From contig NZ_JAEULO010000066.1 of NCBI RefSeq assembly GCF_016793705.1, positions 1 to 64,000 on the forward strand: a DNA stretch of 64,000 nucleotides. The letters are read 5' to 3'. The stretch's first letter is position 1; the number at the start of each line of letters is the position of its first letter. A program made the translations under genes and the position numbers. This stretch comes from Tabrizicola sp. (GTDB lineage Bacteria; Pseudomonadota; Alphaproteobacteria; Rhodobacterales; Rhodobacteraceae). Of this stretch, positions 23,764 to 33,617 are shown piece after piece. The notes below the pieces were generated by a model that was given only the letters and a program-made list of their open reading frames with translations, was not told the origin of the DNA and did no database searches.

Positions 23764-25524
23764 TCATTCTGCTGCTTCCTGTTTGTTGCCAAGGATCGGC
23801 AACTGCATCTCGAAAACCGCCCCTTCGCCATCGCCGTTCCGTGCGGTCAGACGGCCGCCCAGATCGGTGACGATCCCGGACGAGATCGCAAGGCCCAGCC
23901 CCACCCCCTCTCCCGGCTTCTTCGTCGTGTAGAAGGGTTCGAACAGGTTCTCGAGATCGGTGATCCCGTGGCCATTGTCGCGCACCGTCAGGGTCGCGGT
24001 TTCCCCCGCCGACAGAAGGATGTCGATCTGCGGGTCCTTGGTGTCTTTCGTCGCATCCAGCGCGTTGCGCAGCAGGTTGATGATGACCTGCTCCAGCCGC
24101 AGACGGTCGGCCATGACCATCACCGCCTGCCGAGGCATCCCCCGGCTGATCTTCACCACCCGGGCCTTCAACTGCGGCTCCATCATCGCCAGCGCCGAGG
24201 AAACGCAGGCGCGAAGATCAACCTCTTCAAAGGCTTCTCCGCCCTTTCTCGCGTAGGACTTCAACTGCCGCGTGATCGCGCCCATCCGTTCGATCAGATC
24301 GTCGACCCGCTGGAAGCTGGACAGCGCCTCATCCGGGCGCTTCCTCTGCAACAGAAGCCGCGCGCCTGCCAGATAGGTCTTCATCGCCGCAAGCGGCTGG
24401 TTCAGCTCATGGCTCACAGCCGCCGACATCTCGCCCAGGGCCGCCAGCTTCGAGGACTGCGCCAGCGTCAGCTCGGCCACCTCCAGGTCCTTCTTCACCT
24501 TCTCGCGCTCGGCAATCGCCCGTTGCAGCCGGGCGTTCAGAAGTCGCAGTTCCGCCGATTCCCGCTGGAACGACAGGGACCGCGACCAGGCCCGGCGCGA
24601 CAGCAGGTAGAAGGTGAAGGCCATCAGGATCGCGAAGCCCATGATCTCCAGCGCCAGGATGCCGTTCACCTGCTCGCGGACCGAGCCATAGGCGGTGAAG
24701 GTGGCGATCCGCCAGCCCCGGAAGGGCACCCGCGATTCGGTCTTCATCACCGCCTCGCCCCGGACATAGGCGTCGGGCGGGTCCTGCGTCCATTCCGCCG
24801 TCGCCCGCAGGGCCCGCGCCAGGGCCGAGGGCGGGTCGCGCAACGCCAGCGCCTCGGCCATCGGCAGGCCCCGCCAGCGCGGTTCGGTCGAGAGCACGAC
24901 GGTGCCCTCGCTGTCCGTCACCATGATCGCGTCCAGCAACCCGGTCCAGGCGCGTTCGTATTTCATCAGGTCGACCGAGACGATGATCACGCCCAGCGGT
25001 TTGGCATCCACCATCACCACACGCGAATACAGGAAATCGAACCCGCCCGCCTCGCGCTTGACGGGAGAGAAGACAGTGTCCTTTGCCCGCTGCGCCGCCA
25101 CGAAAGAGATCTCGTTGCGAAGGTTCGTCCCCAGCACGTTGCGGTTGGTCGCGCCCACCACCCGCCCGTCGGCATCGACCAGGCGGATGGAGGCTACCCC
25201 AAGCTCGCCCTGCAACGCGATCAGCTTGGCCGAGGTGGCCGAGAAATTGCCGTCCTTGAGCGCCTTGCGCAGATCGGGGTCCGAGGCCAGCAAGAGCGGC
25301 ACGACCGAGGTCCGCTGCAATTCGGCCATCAGGTTCCCGGTATAAAGCGCCAGCCGAACCTCGGCCCGGCTGCGGGTGTCGGCGGTGTAGCGGTCGGTCA
25401 AGAGCCGGTTCGACACCAGCACCACGACAATCGCCAGAATCACCAGCAACACCACGGCCAGCTTGGCACGCCAGGGCAGGCCCGGTGTCGAGGGGGACGC
25501 AATGTTGGGATCGCTGGCGGTCAT
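23764..25524 (-). CDS. dctB: DctB-type sensor histidine kinase
   Basis: This 586-residue inner-membrane sensor has a first transmembrane helix at about residues 20-39, a periplasmic double-PAS/Cache-like domain (about 40-285), a second helix at about 285-305, and a coiled-coil linker. It then has the phospho-acceptor box SHELNQPLAAMKTYL, and the ATP-binding domain with N box LLRNALDAT and G boxes DNGHGI and GVGLGLAIS. DctB senses C4-dicarboxylates such as succinate and phosphorylates DctD. It is upstream of dctD with a 10-bp gap. The dct transporter genes are not in the window. Confidence 0.93.
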   Translation of the reverse strand: MTASDPNIASPSTPGLPWRAKLAVVLLVILAIVVVLVSNRLLTDRYTADTRSRAEVRLALYTGNLMAELQRTSVVPLLLASDPDLRKALKDGNFSATSAKLIALQGELGVASIRLVDADGRVVGATNRNVLGTNLRNEISFVAAQRAKDTVFSPVKREAGGFDFLYSRVVMVDAKPLGVIIVSVDLMKYERAWTGLLDAIMVTDSEGTVVLSTEPRWRGLPMAEALALRDPPSALARALRATAEWTQDPPDAYVRGEAVMKTESRVPFRGWRIATFTAYGSVREQVNGILALEIMGFAILMAFTFYLLSRRAWSRSLSFQRESAELRLLNARLQRAIAEREKVKKDLEVAELTLAQSSKLAALGEMSAAVSHELNQPLAAMKTYLAGARLLLQRKRPDEALSSFQRVDDLIERMGAITRQLKSYARKGGEAFEEVDLRACVSSALAMMEPQLKARVVKISRGMPRQAVMVMADRLRLEQVIINLLRNALDATKDTKDPQIDILLSAGETATLTVRDNGHGITDLENLFEPFYTTKKPGEGVGLGLAISSGIVTDLGGRLTARNGDGEGAVFEMQLPILGNKQEAAE

Positions 25525-25570
25525 GGCCCAAGACTAGGGCCGGGTCCGGGCCGCCTCAAGCCGATGGGGG

Positions 25571-26239
25571 TCAGGCCAGCGCCATCCCGCGCATGAGTGA
25601 AGCGAACAGGCCCTGGCCGTCGGTGCCGCCCAGCGCCACCTCGGTCGCGCGTTCGGGATGCGGCATCATCCCCAGCACGCGACGGTTCTCCGACAGCACG
25701 CCCGCGATGTCGGCCATGCTGCCGTTGGGGTTCTGCGCATAGGTGAAGGCGATGCGGTCCTCGCCCTTCAGCCGCGCCAGACCCTCGGCGTCGATGGTGT
25801 AGTTGCCGTCGTGGTGGGCGATGGGGATGCGGATCTCCTGCCCCGGCCGATAGGCGCTGGTGAAGTCGGATCGGGTGGTCGCCACCTTCAGCGAGATTGT
25901 GCGGCAGACGAATTTCAGCGTGGCATTGCGCATCAGCACGCCGGGCAGGAGGCCCATCTCGGTGACGACCTGGAACCCGTTGCAGATCCCCAGCACATAG
26001 CCGCCCCTCTCTGCATGGGCGCGGATCGCCGCGCTGACCGGCGATTGCGCGGCGATGGCCCCGCAGCGCAGGTAGTCGCCGAAGCTGAAGCCGCCGGGAA
26101 TGCCCACGACATCCACGCCGTCGGGTAGCGCACTCTCCTTGTGCCAGACCCGCACCACCTGGAACCCCGCGCCCTCGAACGCGACGGCAAGGTCGCGGTC
26201 GCAGTTCGATCCCGGAAAGGTGATCACGGCGGCTTTCAT
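25571..26239 (-). CDS. purQ: FGAM synthase glutaminase subunit PurQ
   Basis: This 222-residue class I glutamine amidotransferase has the nucleophile elbow GICNGFQ with Cys86, and the His of GMMPHPE, for the glutaminase triad. It feeds ammonia to PurL in purine synthesis. The N-terminus [15 protein letters not shown] is family-typical. It lies 46 bp upstream of nothing purine-related: its neighbour is dctB downstream on the same strand, and purC-purS are 11 kb away. Confidence 0.97.
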   Translation of the reverse strand: MKAAVITFPGSNCDRDLAVAFEGAGFQVVRVWHKESALPDGVDVVGIPGGFSFGDYLRCGAIAAQSPVSAAIRAHAERGGYVLGICNGFQVVTEMGLLPGVLMRNATLKFVCRTISLKVATTRSDFTSAYRPGQEIRIPIAHHDGNYTIDAEGLARLKGEDRIAFTYAQNPNGSMADIAGVLSENRRVLGMMPHPERATEVALGGTDGQGLFASLMRGMALA

Positions 26240-26336
26240 CGGGGCGACTCCCTGTGGCTGGATGGCGGCCTGATAGCCGAAAGCGTCGTGAAGGACCAGA
26301 GCTTGTGCCGTTCGGGAAAGCCGCTAGGCTGGAGAA

Positions 26337-27713
26337 ATGCTGCCCGATCCCGCCCTTTCGTCGCTGCGCGCGCTCCTCGGCGACCGCGTCTCGGTCGCCG
26401 GGGCCGTCCTTGCCGAACACGCGCAAAGCGAAAGCCTGGTCACGGGCGGCCCGCCCGATGCCGTGGCCTTCCCCCGCTCGACCGCCGAGGTGGCGGCACT
26501 GGCCGAATGGTCCACCACCCACCGCGTTCCCCTGATCGGCTGGGGCGCGGGGACCTCGCTGGAAGGGCACGCACTGGCGCTTGCCGGGGGCGTGGTCGTC
26601 GACTTCCGCGACATGGCCGCCATGCTGGAGATCCGCCCCGAGGATCGCCTCGTCCGCGTCCAGCCCGGCATCACCCGCGAGGCGCTGAATCAGGAACTTC
26701 GAACGACAGGACTGATGTTCCCGGTCGATCCCGGCGCGAACGCCTCGCTCGGCGGGATGGCCGCGACCCGCGCCTCCGGCACTACCGCGGTGCGCTACGG
26801 CACCATGCGGGACAACGTGCAGGGGCTCACGGTCGTGCTGGCGGGTGGCCGGGTGATCCGCACCGGGACGGCCGCGCCGAAATCCTCGGCGGGCTACGAT
26901 CTGACCGCGCTTTTCGTCGGGTCCGAGGGAACGCTGGGGCTGATCACCGAACTGACGCTGACGCTTCACGGCCAGCCCGAGGCGGTGATGACCGCCGTCG
27001 CCGCCTTCCCGTCAGTTGCGGCAGCGGTCGATTGCGTGATCGCGACGATGCAGATGGGCCCGACCCCGGCGCGGATCGAATTCCTGGACGAAGCCACGGT
27101 CGCCGCCTGCAACGCCTTTTCCCACCTCACCCTGCCCCTTGCCCCGCAGCTTCTGGTGGAGTTCCACGGGCATCCGGCGGGCCTGGCCGAGGATGTCAGC
27201 CGTTTCCGCGCCTTGGCGGCGGAGTTCGGCGCATCGGGTCTGGACTGGGCGGAAAAACAGGAAGACCGCACCCGGCTCTGGGCCGCGCGCCATTCGGCCT
27301 ACCGGGCGATCCTCGCCTCGCAACCGGGCGCGAAGGCAGTGGTCACGGATACCTGCGTGCCGATCTCGGCCCTGGCGGAAGCGGTTGAGGAGACTCGGAC
27401 CGACATCGCGGGATCGGGGATTCCGGGGCCGATCCTGGGCCATGTCGGCGATGGCAATTTCCACGCGATCCTGCTGGTCGATCCGTCGAAGCCAGAGGAA
27501 GCCGCCATCGCGAAGTCACTGGCGCACAGGATGGCCGAACGCTCCCTCCGCCTGGGCGGCACGATCACCGGCGAACATGGCGTGGGCTTCGGCAAGCTGC
27601 CCCTGATGGCGGCGGAACATGGCGAGGGCTGGCAGGTCATGGGTGCGGTCAAGGCCGCGCTCGACCCGTTGAACCTCATGAATCCCGGCAAACTGGTGCC
27701 GGGTCAGCCATGA
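26337..27713 (+). CDS. FAD-binding 2-hydroxyacid dehydrogenase (D-lactate dehydrogenase/GlcD type)
   Basis: This 458-residue flavoprotein has a PCMH FAD-binding domain, with PLIGWGAGTSLEGHAL near residues 62-77 and the NASLGGMAATRASGTTAVRYG loop. Its C-terminal cap has the GHVGDGNFH and GEHGVGFGK motifs that hold metal and substrate. It oxidises a D-2-hydroxy acid, probably D-lactate or glycolate, passing electrons to the respiratory chain. It is divergent from purQ. Its stop abuts the stop of the small gene at 27714-27875 with no gap. Confidence 0.9.
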   Translation: MLPDPALSSLRALLGDRVSVAGAVLAEHAQSESLVTGGPPDAVAFPRSTAEVAALAEWSTTHRVPLIGWGAGTSLEGHALALAGGVVVDFRDMAAMLEIRPEDRLVRVQPGITREALNQELRTTGLMFPVDPGANASLGGMAATRASGTTAVRYGTMRDNVQGLTVVLAGGRVIRTGTAAPKSSAGYDLTALFVGSEGTLGLITELTLTLHGQPEAVMTAVAAFPSVAAAVDCVIATMQMGPTPARIEFLDEATVAACNAFSHLTLPLAPQLLVEFHGHPAGLAEDVSRFRALAAEFGASGLDWAEKQEDRTRLWAARHSAYRAILASQPGAKAVVTDTCVPISALAEAVEETRTDIAGSGIPGPILGHVGDGNFHAILLVDPSKPEEAAIAKSLAHRMAERSLRLGGTITGEHGVGFGKLPLMAAEHGEGWQVMGAVKAALDPLNLMNPGKLVPGQP

Positions 27714-27875
27714 TCAGTAGTCAAAGCTCGACCGGCGGAACAGGCCCTGGTCGATCTCGCGCTGACGGCGTTCCAGGTCGACAAGCGACACCGAGCCGTT
27801 CAGATAGGCACGCTCCAGATCGGCGATGCGCGGGAAGGCCTTCCCAGAAACCAGCGATTTTAACAGGTTGAACAT
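27714..27875 (-). CDS. Small DUF3563/DUF1127-like protein
   Basis: This 53-residue protein, MFNLLKSLVSGKAFPRIADL... , continues with AYLNGSVSLVDLERRQREIDQGLFRR. The 'AYL..S.SL.DLERR.REID' pattern resembles the DUF3563 and DUF1127 groups of tiny alphaproteobacterial proteins, some of which act in RNA or phosphate metabolism. AAGGAC before the ATG supports the start. Its promoter region holds CGCTGCAGCGCAGCA (27909-27923), a 15-mer shared with the pyc promoter, suggesting control tied to carbon storage. The role is unknown. Confidence 0.7.
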   Translation of the reverse strand: MFNLLKSLVSGKAFPRIADLERAYLNGSVSLVDLERRQREIDQGLFRRSSFDY

Positions 27876-27908
27876 GATATGTCCTTTCTTCGTGCCCTGA
27901 AGATAGGA

Positions 27909-27923
27909 CGCTGCAGCGCAGCA
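27909..27923. promoter_or_regulatory. PhaR-like site, CTGC-N3-GCAG
   Basis: CTGC-AGC-GCAG lies at 27911-27921, inside the 15-mer that also occurs at 45773-45787. It sits 34-48 bp before the start at 27875 (minus strand), just upstream of a TATCTT that may be the -10. CTGC-N3/4-GCAG is the binding pattern reported for the polyhydroxyalkanoate regulator PhaR in Rhodobacter. Binding here is inferred. Confidence 0.5.
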
Positions 27924-28003
27924 TTAAAGAACCAGCCCGGAAGTCCCGCCATGCGCCGAATGCATGGATCGTCACAAATCCGGCGCGGCTTTGGGCAGGA
28001 CGG

Positions 28004-29659
28004 TCAATCCTGAAGCAAGGCCCGCGCCGCCGCCCGCGCCGCCTCGGTCACGGTGTCGCCCGCCAGCATCCGGGCGATCTCTTCCACCCGCTCCTCGGCC
28101 CCCAGCCCGGTGACGGTAGAGAGCGTCTGCCCCTTGGCCACCCGCTTCTCCACCCGCCAGTGCCGCGCCCCGAAGGCCGCGACCTGCGGCGAATGGGTCA
28201 CGACCAGCACCTGCGCGCCCGTTGCCAGCGCCTTCAGCCGCCGCCCGACCGCATCCGCCGTCGCGCCTCCAACACCCCGGTCGATCTCGTCGAAGATCAG
28301 CGTCAGGCCGGGGCTGTCGCCGGTGAGGCAGACCTTCAGCGCCAGCAGGAACCGCGAAAGCTCCCCCCCCGAGGCGATGCGGTTCAAAGGCCCGGCAGGC
28401 GCACCGGGGTTGGTGGCGACGGTGAAGGTCGCTGCATCCACTCCCTCCGGCCCCGGCTCGCCCGCCGTGACCTCGGTCGCAAAAACCGCGCGCTCCATCT
28501 TCAGGGGCGCAAGCTCCGCCGCCATCGCCGCATCCAGCCGCTTCGCCGCCGCAACCCGCGCCTTCGTCACCCGCGCCGCTTCCGCCGCATAGGCGGCCTC
28601 AGCCTCAGCCACCGCCTTGCCCAGCCTGGCAATCCCCGCCGCTCCGCCGTCGATGGCTGCCAGCCGCGCCCGCAGCCCCTCGGCAAAGCCGCCCAGATCG
28701 TCCGCCAGCACGCCATGCTTCCGCGCCAAAGCCCGGATCGCGAACAACCGCTCTTCGACCCGCTCCAGCTCGCCCGGATCGAAGTCCAGCGCCTCCAGCG
28801 CGCGTTCCACCCCGCCCTGCGCCTCGCCCAGCTCGATCAGAGCCCGGTTCAAGGCCTCCATTGGCGCGTCGAGGCCGCCCTCGGCCTTCTCCGCCGCGCC
28901 GTCCAGCCAGCGCAGGGCATCGCGCATCCGGCCCTCGGCGCCCTCGTCCGACAGCGCCATCAGCGCCTTCGCCACATCTTCCCGAATCCGCCCCGCGCCC
29001 TGCATCAGGCGACGGCGGGCGTCCAAGGCCTCATCCTCACCCGGCAGGGGGTTCAGCTTGTCCAGCTCGGCCACCGCATGCCGCAGGAATTCCTCTTCCG
29101 CCGCGGCCCGCGCCAGGGCTCCCTCCGCCTCGGCCAGTGCGCTACGCGCCTCGCGCTGCGCTGCCCAAGCCCCACGCAAAGGCGCAAGGTCCAGCCCCGC
29201 GAAGCCATCCAGCAGCGCCCGGTGCCCGCGCGGGTTCAGCAGTCCCCGATCGTCATGCTGGCCGTGCAGTTCGACCAGTTGGTCGGAGAGATCGCGCAAC
29301 ACCTCGCCTGAGACGCGACGGTCATTGACGAAGGCCGTCTTGCGCCCGTCAGCGGCATTGACCCTGCGCAGGATCAGCTCGCCGTCGGAAGAGTCGGGCG
29401 CCGCGATCCCTGCTTCTTCCAGCACAGACCGCGCCGCGTGGCCCGGGGGCAGGTCGAAGACCACCGTCACCTCGCCCTGTGCCGCGCCTTGGCGCACCAG
29501 TTCAGCCCGGCCCCGCCAGCCCAGCACGAAGCCCAGGGCATCCAGCAGGATCGACTTCCCCGCCCCCGTCTCGCCGGTCAGGACGTTCAGGCCCGGCCCC
29601 AGGTCAAGGCTCAGCCGGTCGATGATCAGCACATCGCGGATGTCGAGACTACGCAGCAT
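28004..29659 (-). CDS. recN: DNA repair protein RecN
   Basis: This 551-residue SMC-like ATPase has Walker A GETGAGKSILLDAL near residues 30-43, a long coiled-coil middle, the signature motif LASGGELSRFLLALK and Walker B TLIFDEIDRGVGG. It gathers DNA ends at double-strand breaks. It is the last gene of the lpxC-bamD-recN run, 33 bp after bamD. I saw no LexA box in the short gap before it. Confidence 0.95.
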   Translation of the reverse strand: MLRSLDIRDVLIIDRLSLDLGPGLNVLTGETGAGKSILLDALGFVLGWRGRAELVRQGAAQGEVTVVFDLPPGHAARSVLEEAGIAAPDSSDGELILRRVNAADGRKTAFVNDRRVSGEVLRDLSDQLVELHGQHDDRGLLNPRGHRALLDGFAGLDLAPLRGAWAAQREARSALAEAEGALARAAAEEEFLRHAVAELDKLNPLPGEDEALDARRRLMQGAGRIREDVAKALMALSDEGAEGRMRDALRWLDGAAEKAEGGLDAPMEALNRALIELGEAQGGVERALEALDFDPGELERVEERLFAIRALARKHGVLADDLGGFAEGLRARLAAIDGGAAGIARLGKAVAEAEAAYAAEAARVTKARVAAAKRLDAAMAAELAPLKMERAVFATEVTAGEPGPEGVDAATFTVATNPGAPAGPLNRIASGGELSRFLLALKVCLTGDSPGLTLIFDEIDRGVGGATADAVGRRLKALATGAQVLVVTHSPQVAAFGARHWRVEKRVAKGQTLSTVTGLGAEERVEEIARMLAGDTVTEAARAAARALLQD

Positions 29660-29666
29660 CGGCGTT

Positions 29667-29696
29667 CGTAGGGTGGGTGACCCCCACCATCCTTAC
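29667..29696 (-). terminator. Hairpin overlapping the bamD stop
   Basis: GTAGGGTGGG (29668-29677) pairs with CCCACCATCC (29683-29692) and following TTAC. It lies between bamD and recN and includes the bamD stop codon. The left arm CGTAGGGTGGG repeats the arm of the hairpin at 14412-14441 with one change. Confidence 0.45.
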
Positions 29697-30535
29697 AACC
29701 ACTCGCCCTTCACCATCTGGCGATAGATCGTGCGCAGCCAGCCTTCGCCCTTGGCTTCCGGCGACAGACCCTTGCCCTTCAACAGGCGGAACGTGTCGTC
29801 GTAGAACGGCGAGGACTGGTAGTTGTAGCCCAGGATCGCCCCCGCCGTCTGCGCCTCGTCGGTCAGGCCAAGCGCCAGGTAGCATTCCACCAGCCGGTGC
29901 AGCGCCTCGGCGGTGTGGGTCGTGGTCTGGAAATCCTGCACCACGACGCGGAAGCGGTTGATCGCTGCGGTGTAGTGGCGCTGCTTCAGGTAGTAGCGCC
30001 CGACCTCCATCTCCTTCGCCGCCAGCTGGTCGAAGGCCAGGTCGAACTTCAGCATGGCCGAGCGGGCATACTCGCTGTCGGGATAGGTCTCGATCACGTC
30101 GCGCATGCCTTGCAGCGCCTGGAAGGTGATCCCCTGGTCGCGGCCCACGTCGTCGATCTGGTCGTAGTAGGACAAGGCCATCAGGTACAGCGCATAGGGC
30201 GCATCCTCGTCACCGGGGTAGAAGTCCAGGTAGCGCTGCGCGGCATCGCGGGCCTCGGGATATTCCTTGGCCCGGTGATGCGCGTAAGCCTGCATGATCA
30301 GGGCGCGCTTGGCGTATTCGGTGTAGGGATACAGCCGCTCGACTTCCTGGAAGTAGACCAGCGCGTCCTTGGGCTTCTTGCTGGTCTCAAGCTCCAGCTC
30401 GCCCTTCTTGTAGATCTCTTCGGCGGTGTAGCTATCAAGCGCGCGCTCGTTCGAGCGGCCAGCCCCGCAGCCCGCCAGCATCGCAACCAGAAGCGCCGTC
30501 TTGAGGAACCCTGCGCCGGGCCTTCTGCCTGACAT
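29693..30535 (-). CDS. bamD: Outer membrane assembly lipoprotein BamD
   Basis: This 280-residue lipoprotein has a signal with the lipobox LAGC (MSGRRPGAGFLKTALLVAMLAGC), followed by TPR-like repeats (AEEIYKKGELELET, ALVYFQEVERLYPYTEYAKRA, EARDAAQRYLDFYPGDEDAPYALYL). It is the essential lipoprotein partner of BamA in inserting beta-barrel proteins. The ATG at 30535 is used because the 24 extra upstream codons precede the signal peptide. It is downstream of lpxC. Confidence 0.93.
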   Translation of the reverse strand: MSGRRPGAGFLKTALLVAMLAGCGAGRSNERALDSYTAEEIYKKGELELETSKKPKDALVYFQEVERLYPYTEYAKRALIMQAYAHHRAKEYPEARDAAQRYLDFYPGDEDAPYALYLMALSYYDQIDDVGRDQGITFQALQGMRDVIETYPDSEYARSAMLKFDLAFDQLAAKEMEVGRYYLKQRHYTAAINRFRVVVQDFQTTTHTAEALHRLVECYLALGLTDEAQTAGAILGYNYQSSPFYDDTFRLLKGKGLSPEAKGEGWLRTIYRQMVKGEWL

Positions 30536-30661
30536 TCTTCGCCTATCCACCTGTAGCCCGGGCGGTTCGCCCTGTTCTCGGCTCGCACCTTCGGCTCGTC
30601 CTAGCACAGAAAAATCCGGGGCGCAAAACGCCTTTCGTGACTTTTCGACAGTCGGCAGAGG

Positions 30662-31600
30662 TCAGTTGCGCGCCGGCAAATCGCCCGCATGGACGCCCAC
30701 GCCCGGAAGCTTGCCCAAGGTCCGTGGCCCGCAATCGACGATCGCATAGGCCGAGGGGTCGGCAAACAGCGCGCGCAGCAGGCGGTTCGTCAGGGCATGA
30801 CCCGCGCGTTCGCCGGTGTAACGGCCCAGGATCGGCCCGCCCGCCAAGGCAAGGTCGCCCACCGCGTCCAGCATCTTGTGCCGCACCGGCTCGTCGGCAT
30901 GGCGCAGGCCGCCCGGCGACAGCACCTGGTCGCCGTCGAAGACCACCGCGTTCTCCAGCGTGCCGCCAAGCGCAAGCCCGCGGGCGCGCATCGCATCCAC
31001 GTCAGACTGGCGGCAGAAGGTGCGGCTGTCCGACAGCTCGCGCACGAAGGCGCCGTTGGCCATGTTCAGCCGCCGCGCCTGCACCCCGATGGCCTCGTCG
31101 GCAAAGTCGATGCGGAAGTCGATCTCCAGCATGTTGGCCGGTTCCAGCCGGGCCATCGCCTCTCCCTCGCGCACCTCGACCGGCTTCAGCACGCGGACGG
31201 CACGGACCGGCAGGTCCTGTTCCTCGATCCCCGCCGCCAGGAAGCCTTCAATGAACGGCACCGAGGACCCATCAAGGATCGGCACTTCCGGCCCGTCGAT
31301 CTCGACCAGCGCGTTGTGAATCGCAAATCCGGCCAGCGCCGCCATGATATGCTCGATGGTGGAGATCGAGACGCCATCGGCATTCTCGATCACCGTGCAA
31401 AGCTTCGAAGGCGTCACCGCATCCCAGCGCGCCGCGACCATCGGATCGCGGTCGACCACGTCGGTACGGCGGAACCAGACCCCGTGATCCGCTCCGGCCG
31501 GGCGCACGACCATGCGGACGGATTCGCCGCCATGCAGGCCGACACCGGTAAAGACGGCTGGGGATTTCAGGGTGTTCTGCACGTTCTCGCTCAACCTCAT
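30662..31600 (-). CDS. lpxC: UDP-3-O-acyl-N-acetylglucosamine deacetylase
   Basis: This 312-residue zinc amidase carries out the committed step of lipid A synthesis. Zinc ligands are visible as His84 (TIEHIMAAL) and the HKMLD motif (His242, Asp246); FTGVGLHGGESV near the N-terminus is family-typical. It follows ftsZ, the usual alphaproteobacterial and gammaproteobacterial order, and a terminator separates the two. Confidence 0.97.
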   Translation of the reverse strand: MRLSENVQNTLKSPAVFTGVGLHGGESVRMVVRPAGADHGVWFRRTDVVDRDPMVAARWDAVTPSKLCTVIENADGVSISTIEHIMAALAGFAIHNALVEIDGPEVPILDGSSVPFIEGFLAAGIEEQDLPVRAVRVLKPVEVREGEAMARLEPANMLEIDFRIDFADEAIGVQARRLNMANGAFVRELSDSRTFCRQSDVDAMRARGLALGGTLENAVVFDGDQVLSPGGLRHADEPVRHKMLDAVGDLALAGGPILGRYTGERAGHALTNRLLRALFADPSAYAIVDCGPRTLGKLPGVGVHAGDLPARN

Positions 31601-31720
31601 GGGAAGCGGGTTCGACGCCCGTTCCGATTGAAAGGTTAATTATTCCTTGAAGGGCGCAAGCTCAACTCACTCTTTGTGACGGTATGTGACAGGATTGAAA
31701 CAGCCGCAATCCATTGATCC

Positions 31721-31752
31721 AAAAAGAAAAGGCCCGGTCGCCCGAGCCTTTC
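31721..31752 (-). terminator. Terminator after ftsZ
   Basis: On the minus strand AAGGCTCGG..CCGGGCCTT forms an imperfect stem followed by TTTCTTTTT, starting about 25 bp past the ftsZ stop. Confidence 0.7.
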
Positions 31753-31776
31753 CGAAAGGTTGATGCCGCGTTCTTT

Positions 31777-33420
31777 TCAGTTGGCCTGGCGGCGCAGGAA
31801 GGCAGGGATCTCGATCCGGTCCTGATCCGAACCCATGTCGTGATCGTCGTCATAGGCGGTGACCGGCGGCTGGTTGCGCGCAGCGGGCGCGGCTTGCGCG
31901 GCCTCCAGATGACCGGCCATCCGGTTGATCAGCGAGCCGATGCCGAAGCGCGGTTTCGCCGCAGCCGAGGCCGGGGCGGCCGCCGGGACCGGGGCAGCCA
32001 CCGGGGCCGGACGGTTGAACTTCGCCGGCGCATTGCCCGGACGGCTCACCGCGGCCTGCAGCCGGGCCAGCGCCTCGGGCGAGGGTTGGCCTGCCACGCG
32101 CGGCTTCGGCGCAACGAAGACCGAGGCATCGGCCTCGATGGCCGCCGGGGTCGACCGCACCAGCGTCGGCTGGGCCGGGGCCTGCGGACGATAGGCCGGG
32201 GGCGGCAGGTCGTCGGCGATGGAAAGGTCGTCGGCCTCCATGTCGGCGCGCGACGCCGCAGCATCGAACGCCGCATCGGCAACCTCGTCGACCTCTTCCT
32301 CGAAGGCGACGCGGTCTTCCATCACCGGCTCGGGCGCGGGGGCATAGACCGGTGCAGCGGCGCGCGGGGCCTCGTGCTGCGGCGCGGGCGCCAGCGTCAG
32401 CGGCGCGCCCATCGACCGGCGCGCAACCGGCGGCTCCGCCTTGTTCGCGGCGGAGGCGTCGATGCCGGTCGCCACGACCGACACGCGGATGCGGCCTTCC
32501 ATCGCCGTGTCCAGCGTCGAGCCGACGATGATGTTGGCCTCCGGGTCCACCTTCTCGCGGATGATGTTCGCGGCTTCGTCCAGTTCGAACAGCGTCAGGT
32601 CATGGCCGCCGGTGATGTTGATCAAGACGCCCTTGGCGCCGTTCAGGCTGATCTCGTCCAGAAGCGGGTTGGCAATCGCCTTCTCCGCCGCCTGCACCGC
32701 GCGATCCTCGCCGGTGGCCTCGCCCGTGCCCATCATCGCCTTGCCCATCTCGTCCATCACGGCGCGGACGTCGGCGAAGTCGAGGTTGATCAGGCCGGGC
32801 CGCACCATCAGGTCGGTCACGCCCTTTACGCCCTGATACAGCACGTCGTCGGCCATCGCGAAGGCTTCGGTAAATGTCGTGCGCTCGTTCGCCAGCCGGA
32901 ACAGGTTCTGGTTCGGGATGATGATCAGCGTGTCGACAACTTTCTGAAGCGACTCGATTCCCTCTTCCGCCTGACGCATCCGCTTGGCGCCCTCGAACTG
33001 GAAGGGCTTGGTCACGACGCCCACGGTCAGCACGCCCAGCTCGCGCGCGGCCTGCGCGATGATCGGCGCCGCACCCGTGCCGGTGCCGCCGCCCATGCCC
33101 GCGGTGATAAAGCACATATGCGCTCCGGCCAGGTGGTCGACGATTTCTTCGATCGTCTCTTCCGCCGCAGCGGCCCCCACCGTCGGCCTGGCCCCTGCCC
33201 CAAGACCTTCCGTCGCCTTCACACCCATCTGGATGCGCGCGCCTGCCCGGCTTTGCTGCAAGGCCTGCGCATCGGTGTTGGCCACGACGAACTCGACGCC
33301 TTCCAGCATCTTGTCGATCATGTTGTTCACCGCGTTGCCGCCCGCACCGCCCACACCGAACACGGTGATGCGCGGCTTCAGCTCTTCACGCTCCGAAGTC
33401 ATCGTCAGATTGAGTGCCAT
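31777..33420 (-). CDS. ftsZ: Cell division GTPase FtsZ
   Basis: This 547-residue tubulin homologue forms the Z-ring. The GTP-binding motif [10 protein letters not shown] is at 110-119, and [13 protein letters not shown] is near the N-terminus. A long Ala/Pro/Glu-rich linker (about 330-530) leads to the conserved C-terminal peptide [12 protein letters not shown] that binds FtsA. The long linker is usual in alphaproteobacteria. The ATG at 33420 (MALNLTM) is preferred over one 35 codons upstream. A 197-bp gap after ftsA suggests its own promoter. Confidence 0.98.
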   Translation of the reverse strand: MALNLTMTSEREELKPRITVFGVGGAGGNAVNNMIDKMLEGVEFVVANTDAQALQQSRAGARIQMGVKATEGLGAGARPTVGAAAAEETIEEIVDHLAGAHMCFITAGMGGGTGTGAAPIIAQAARELGVLTVGVVTKPFQFEGAKRMRQAEEGIESLQKVVDTLIIIPNQNLFRLANERTTFTEAFAMADDVLYQGVKGVTDLMVRPGLINLDFADVRAVMDEMGKAMMGTGEATGEDRAVQAAEKAIANPLLDEISLNGAKGVLINITGGHDLTLFELDEAANIIREKVDPEANIIVGSTLDTAMEGRIRVSVVATGIDASAANKAEPPVARRSMGAPLTLAPAPQHEAPRAAAPVYAPAPEPVMEDRVAFEEEVDEVADAAFDAAASRADMEADDLSIADDLPPPAYRPQAPAQPTLVRSTPAAIEADASVFVAPKPRVAGQPSPEALARLQAAVSRPGNAPAKFNRPAPVAAPVPAAAPASAAAKPRFGIGSLINRMAGHLEAAQAAPAARNQPPVTAYDDDHDMGSDQDRIEIPAFLRRQAN

Positions 33421-33561
33421 GGGTTTGCCTGTCCGTTGTCCGCCGCCTGTTTTATCGGGCCTTTCTCGCGTGAATTCCCCTGCGGAAGGCCGACTTATCC
33501 CCGATTCTATCCACATGCATTGCAAAGGTCACGCAAAAACTATTGCGCAGCCACGAAATCT

Positions 33562-33576
33562 GGGGGTCAAACCCCC
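33562..33576 (-). terminator. GGGGG/CCCCC hairpin in the ftsA-ftsZ gap
   Basis: GGGGG (33562-33566) and CCCCC (33572-33576) form a stem around TCAAA, 41 bp past the ftsA stop. There is no T-run; it could attenuate read-through into ftsZ. Confidence 0.35.
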
Positions 33577-33617
33577 GAAATCAGCGGTATTTCGCCCTGC
33601 TCGCGTGGATATAGTGT

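Noticed and set aside
27929-27943. GAAC-N7-GAAG near the small gene at 27714-27875
   Set aside because: The second half-site is GAAG, not GAAC, so it is not a LexA box.
29660-29692. Possible LexA box before recN
   Set aside because: No GTTC-N7-GTTC in the 33-bp gap, and recN is probably cotranscribed with bamD.
31636-31650. CtrA-like site TTAA-N7-TTGA upstream of lpxC
   Set aside because: One base off the TTAA-N7-TTAA consensus and a common near-match in an AT-rich spot; not enough to call.
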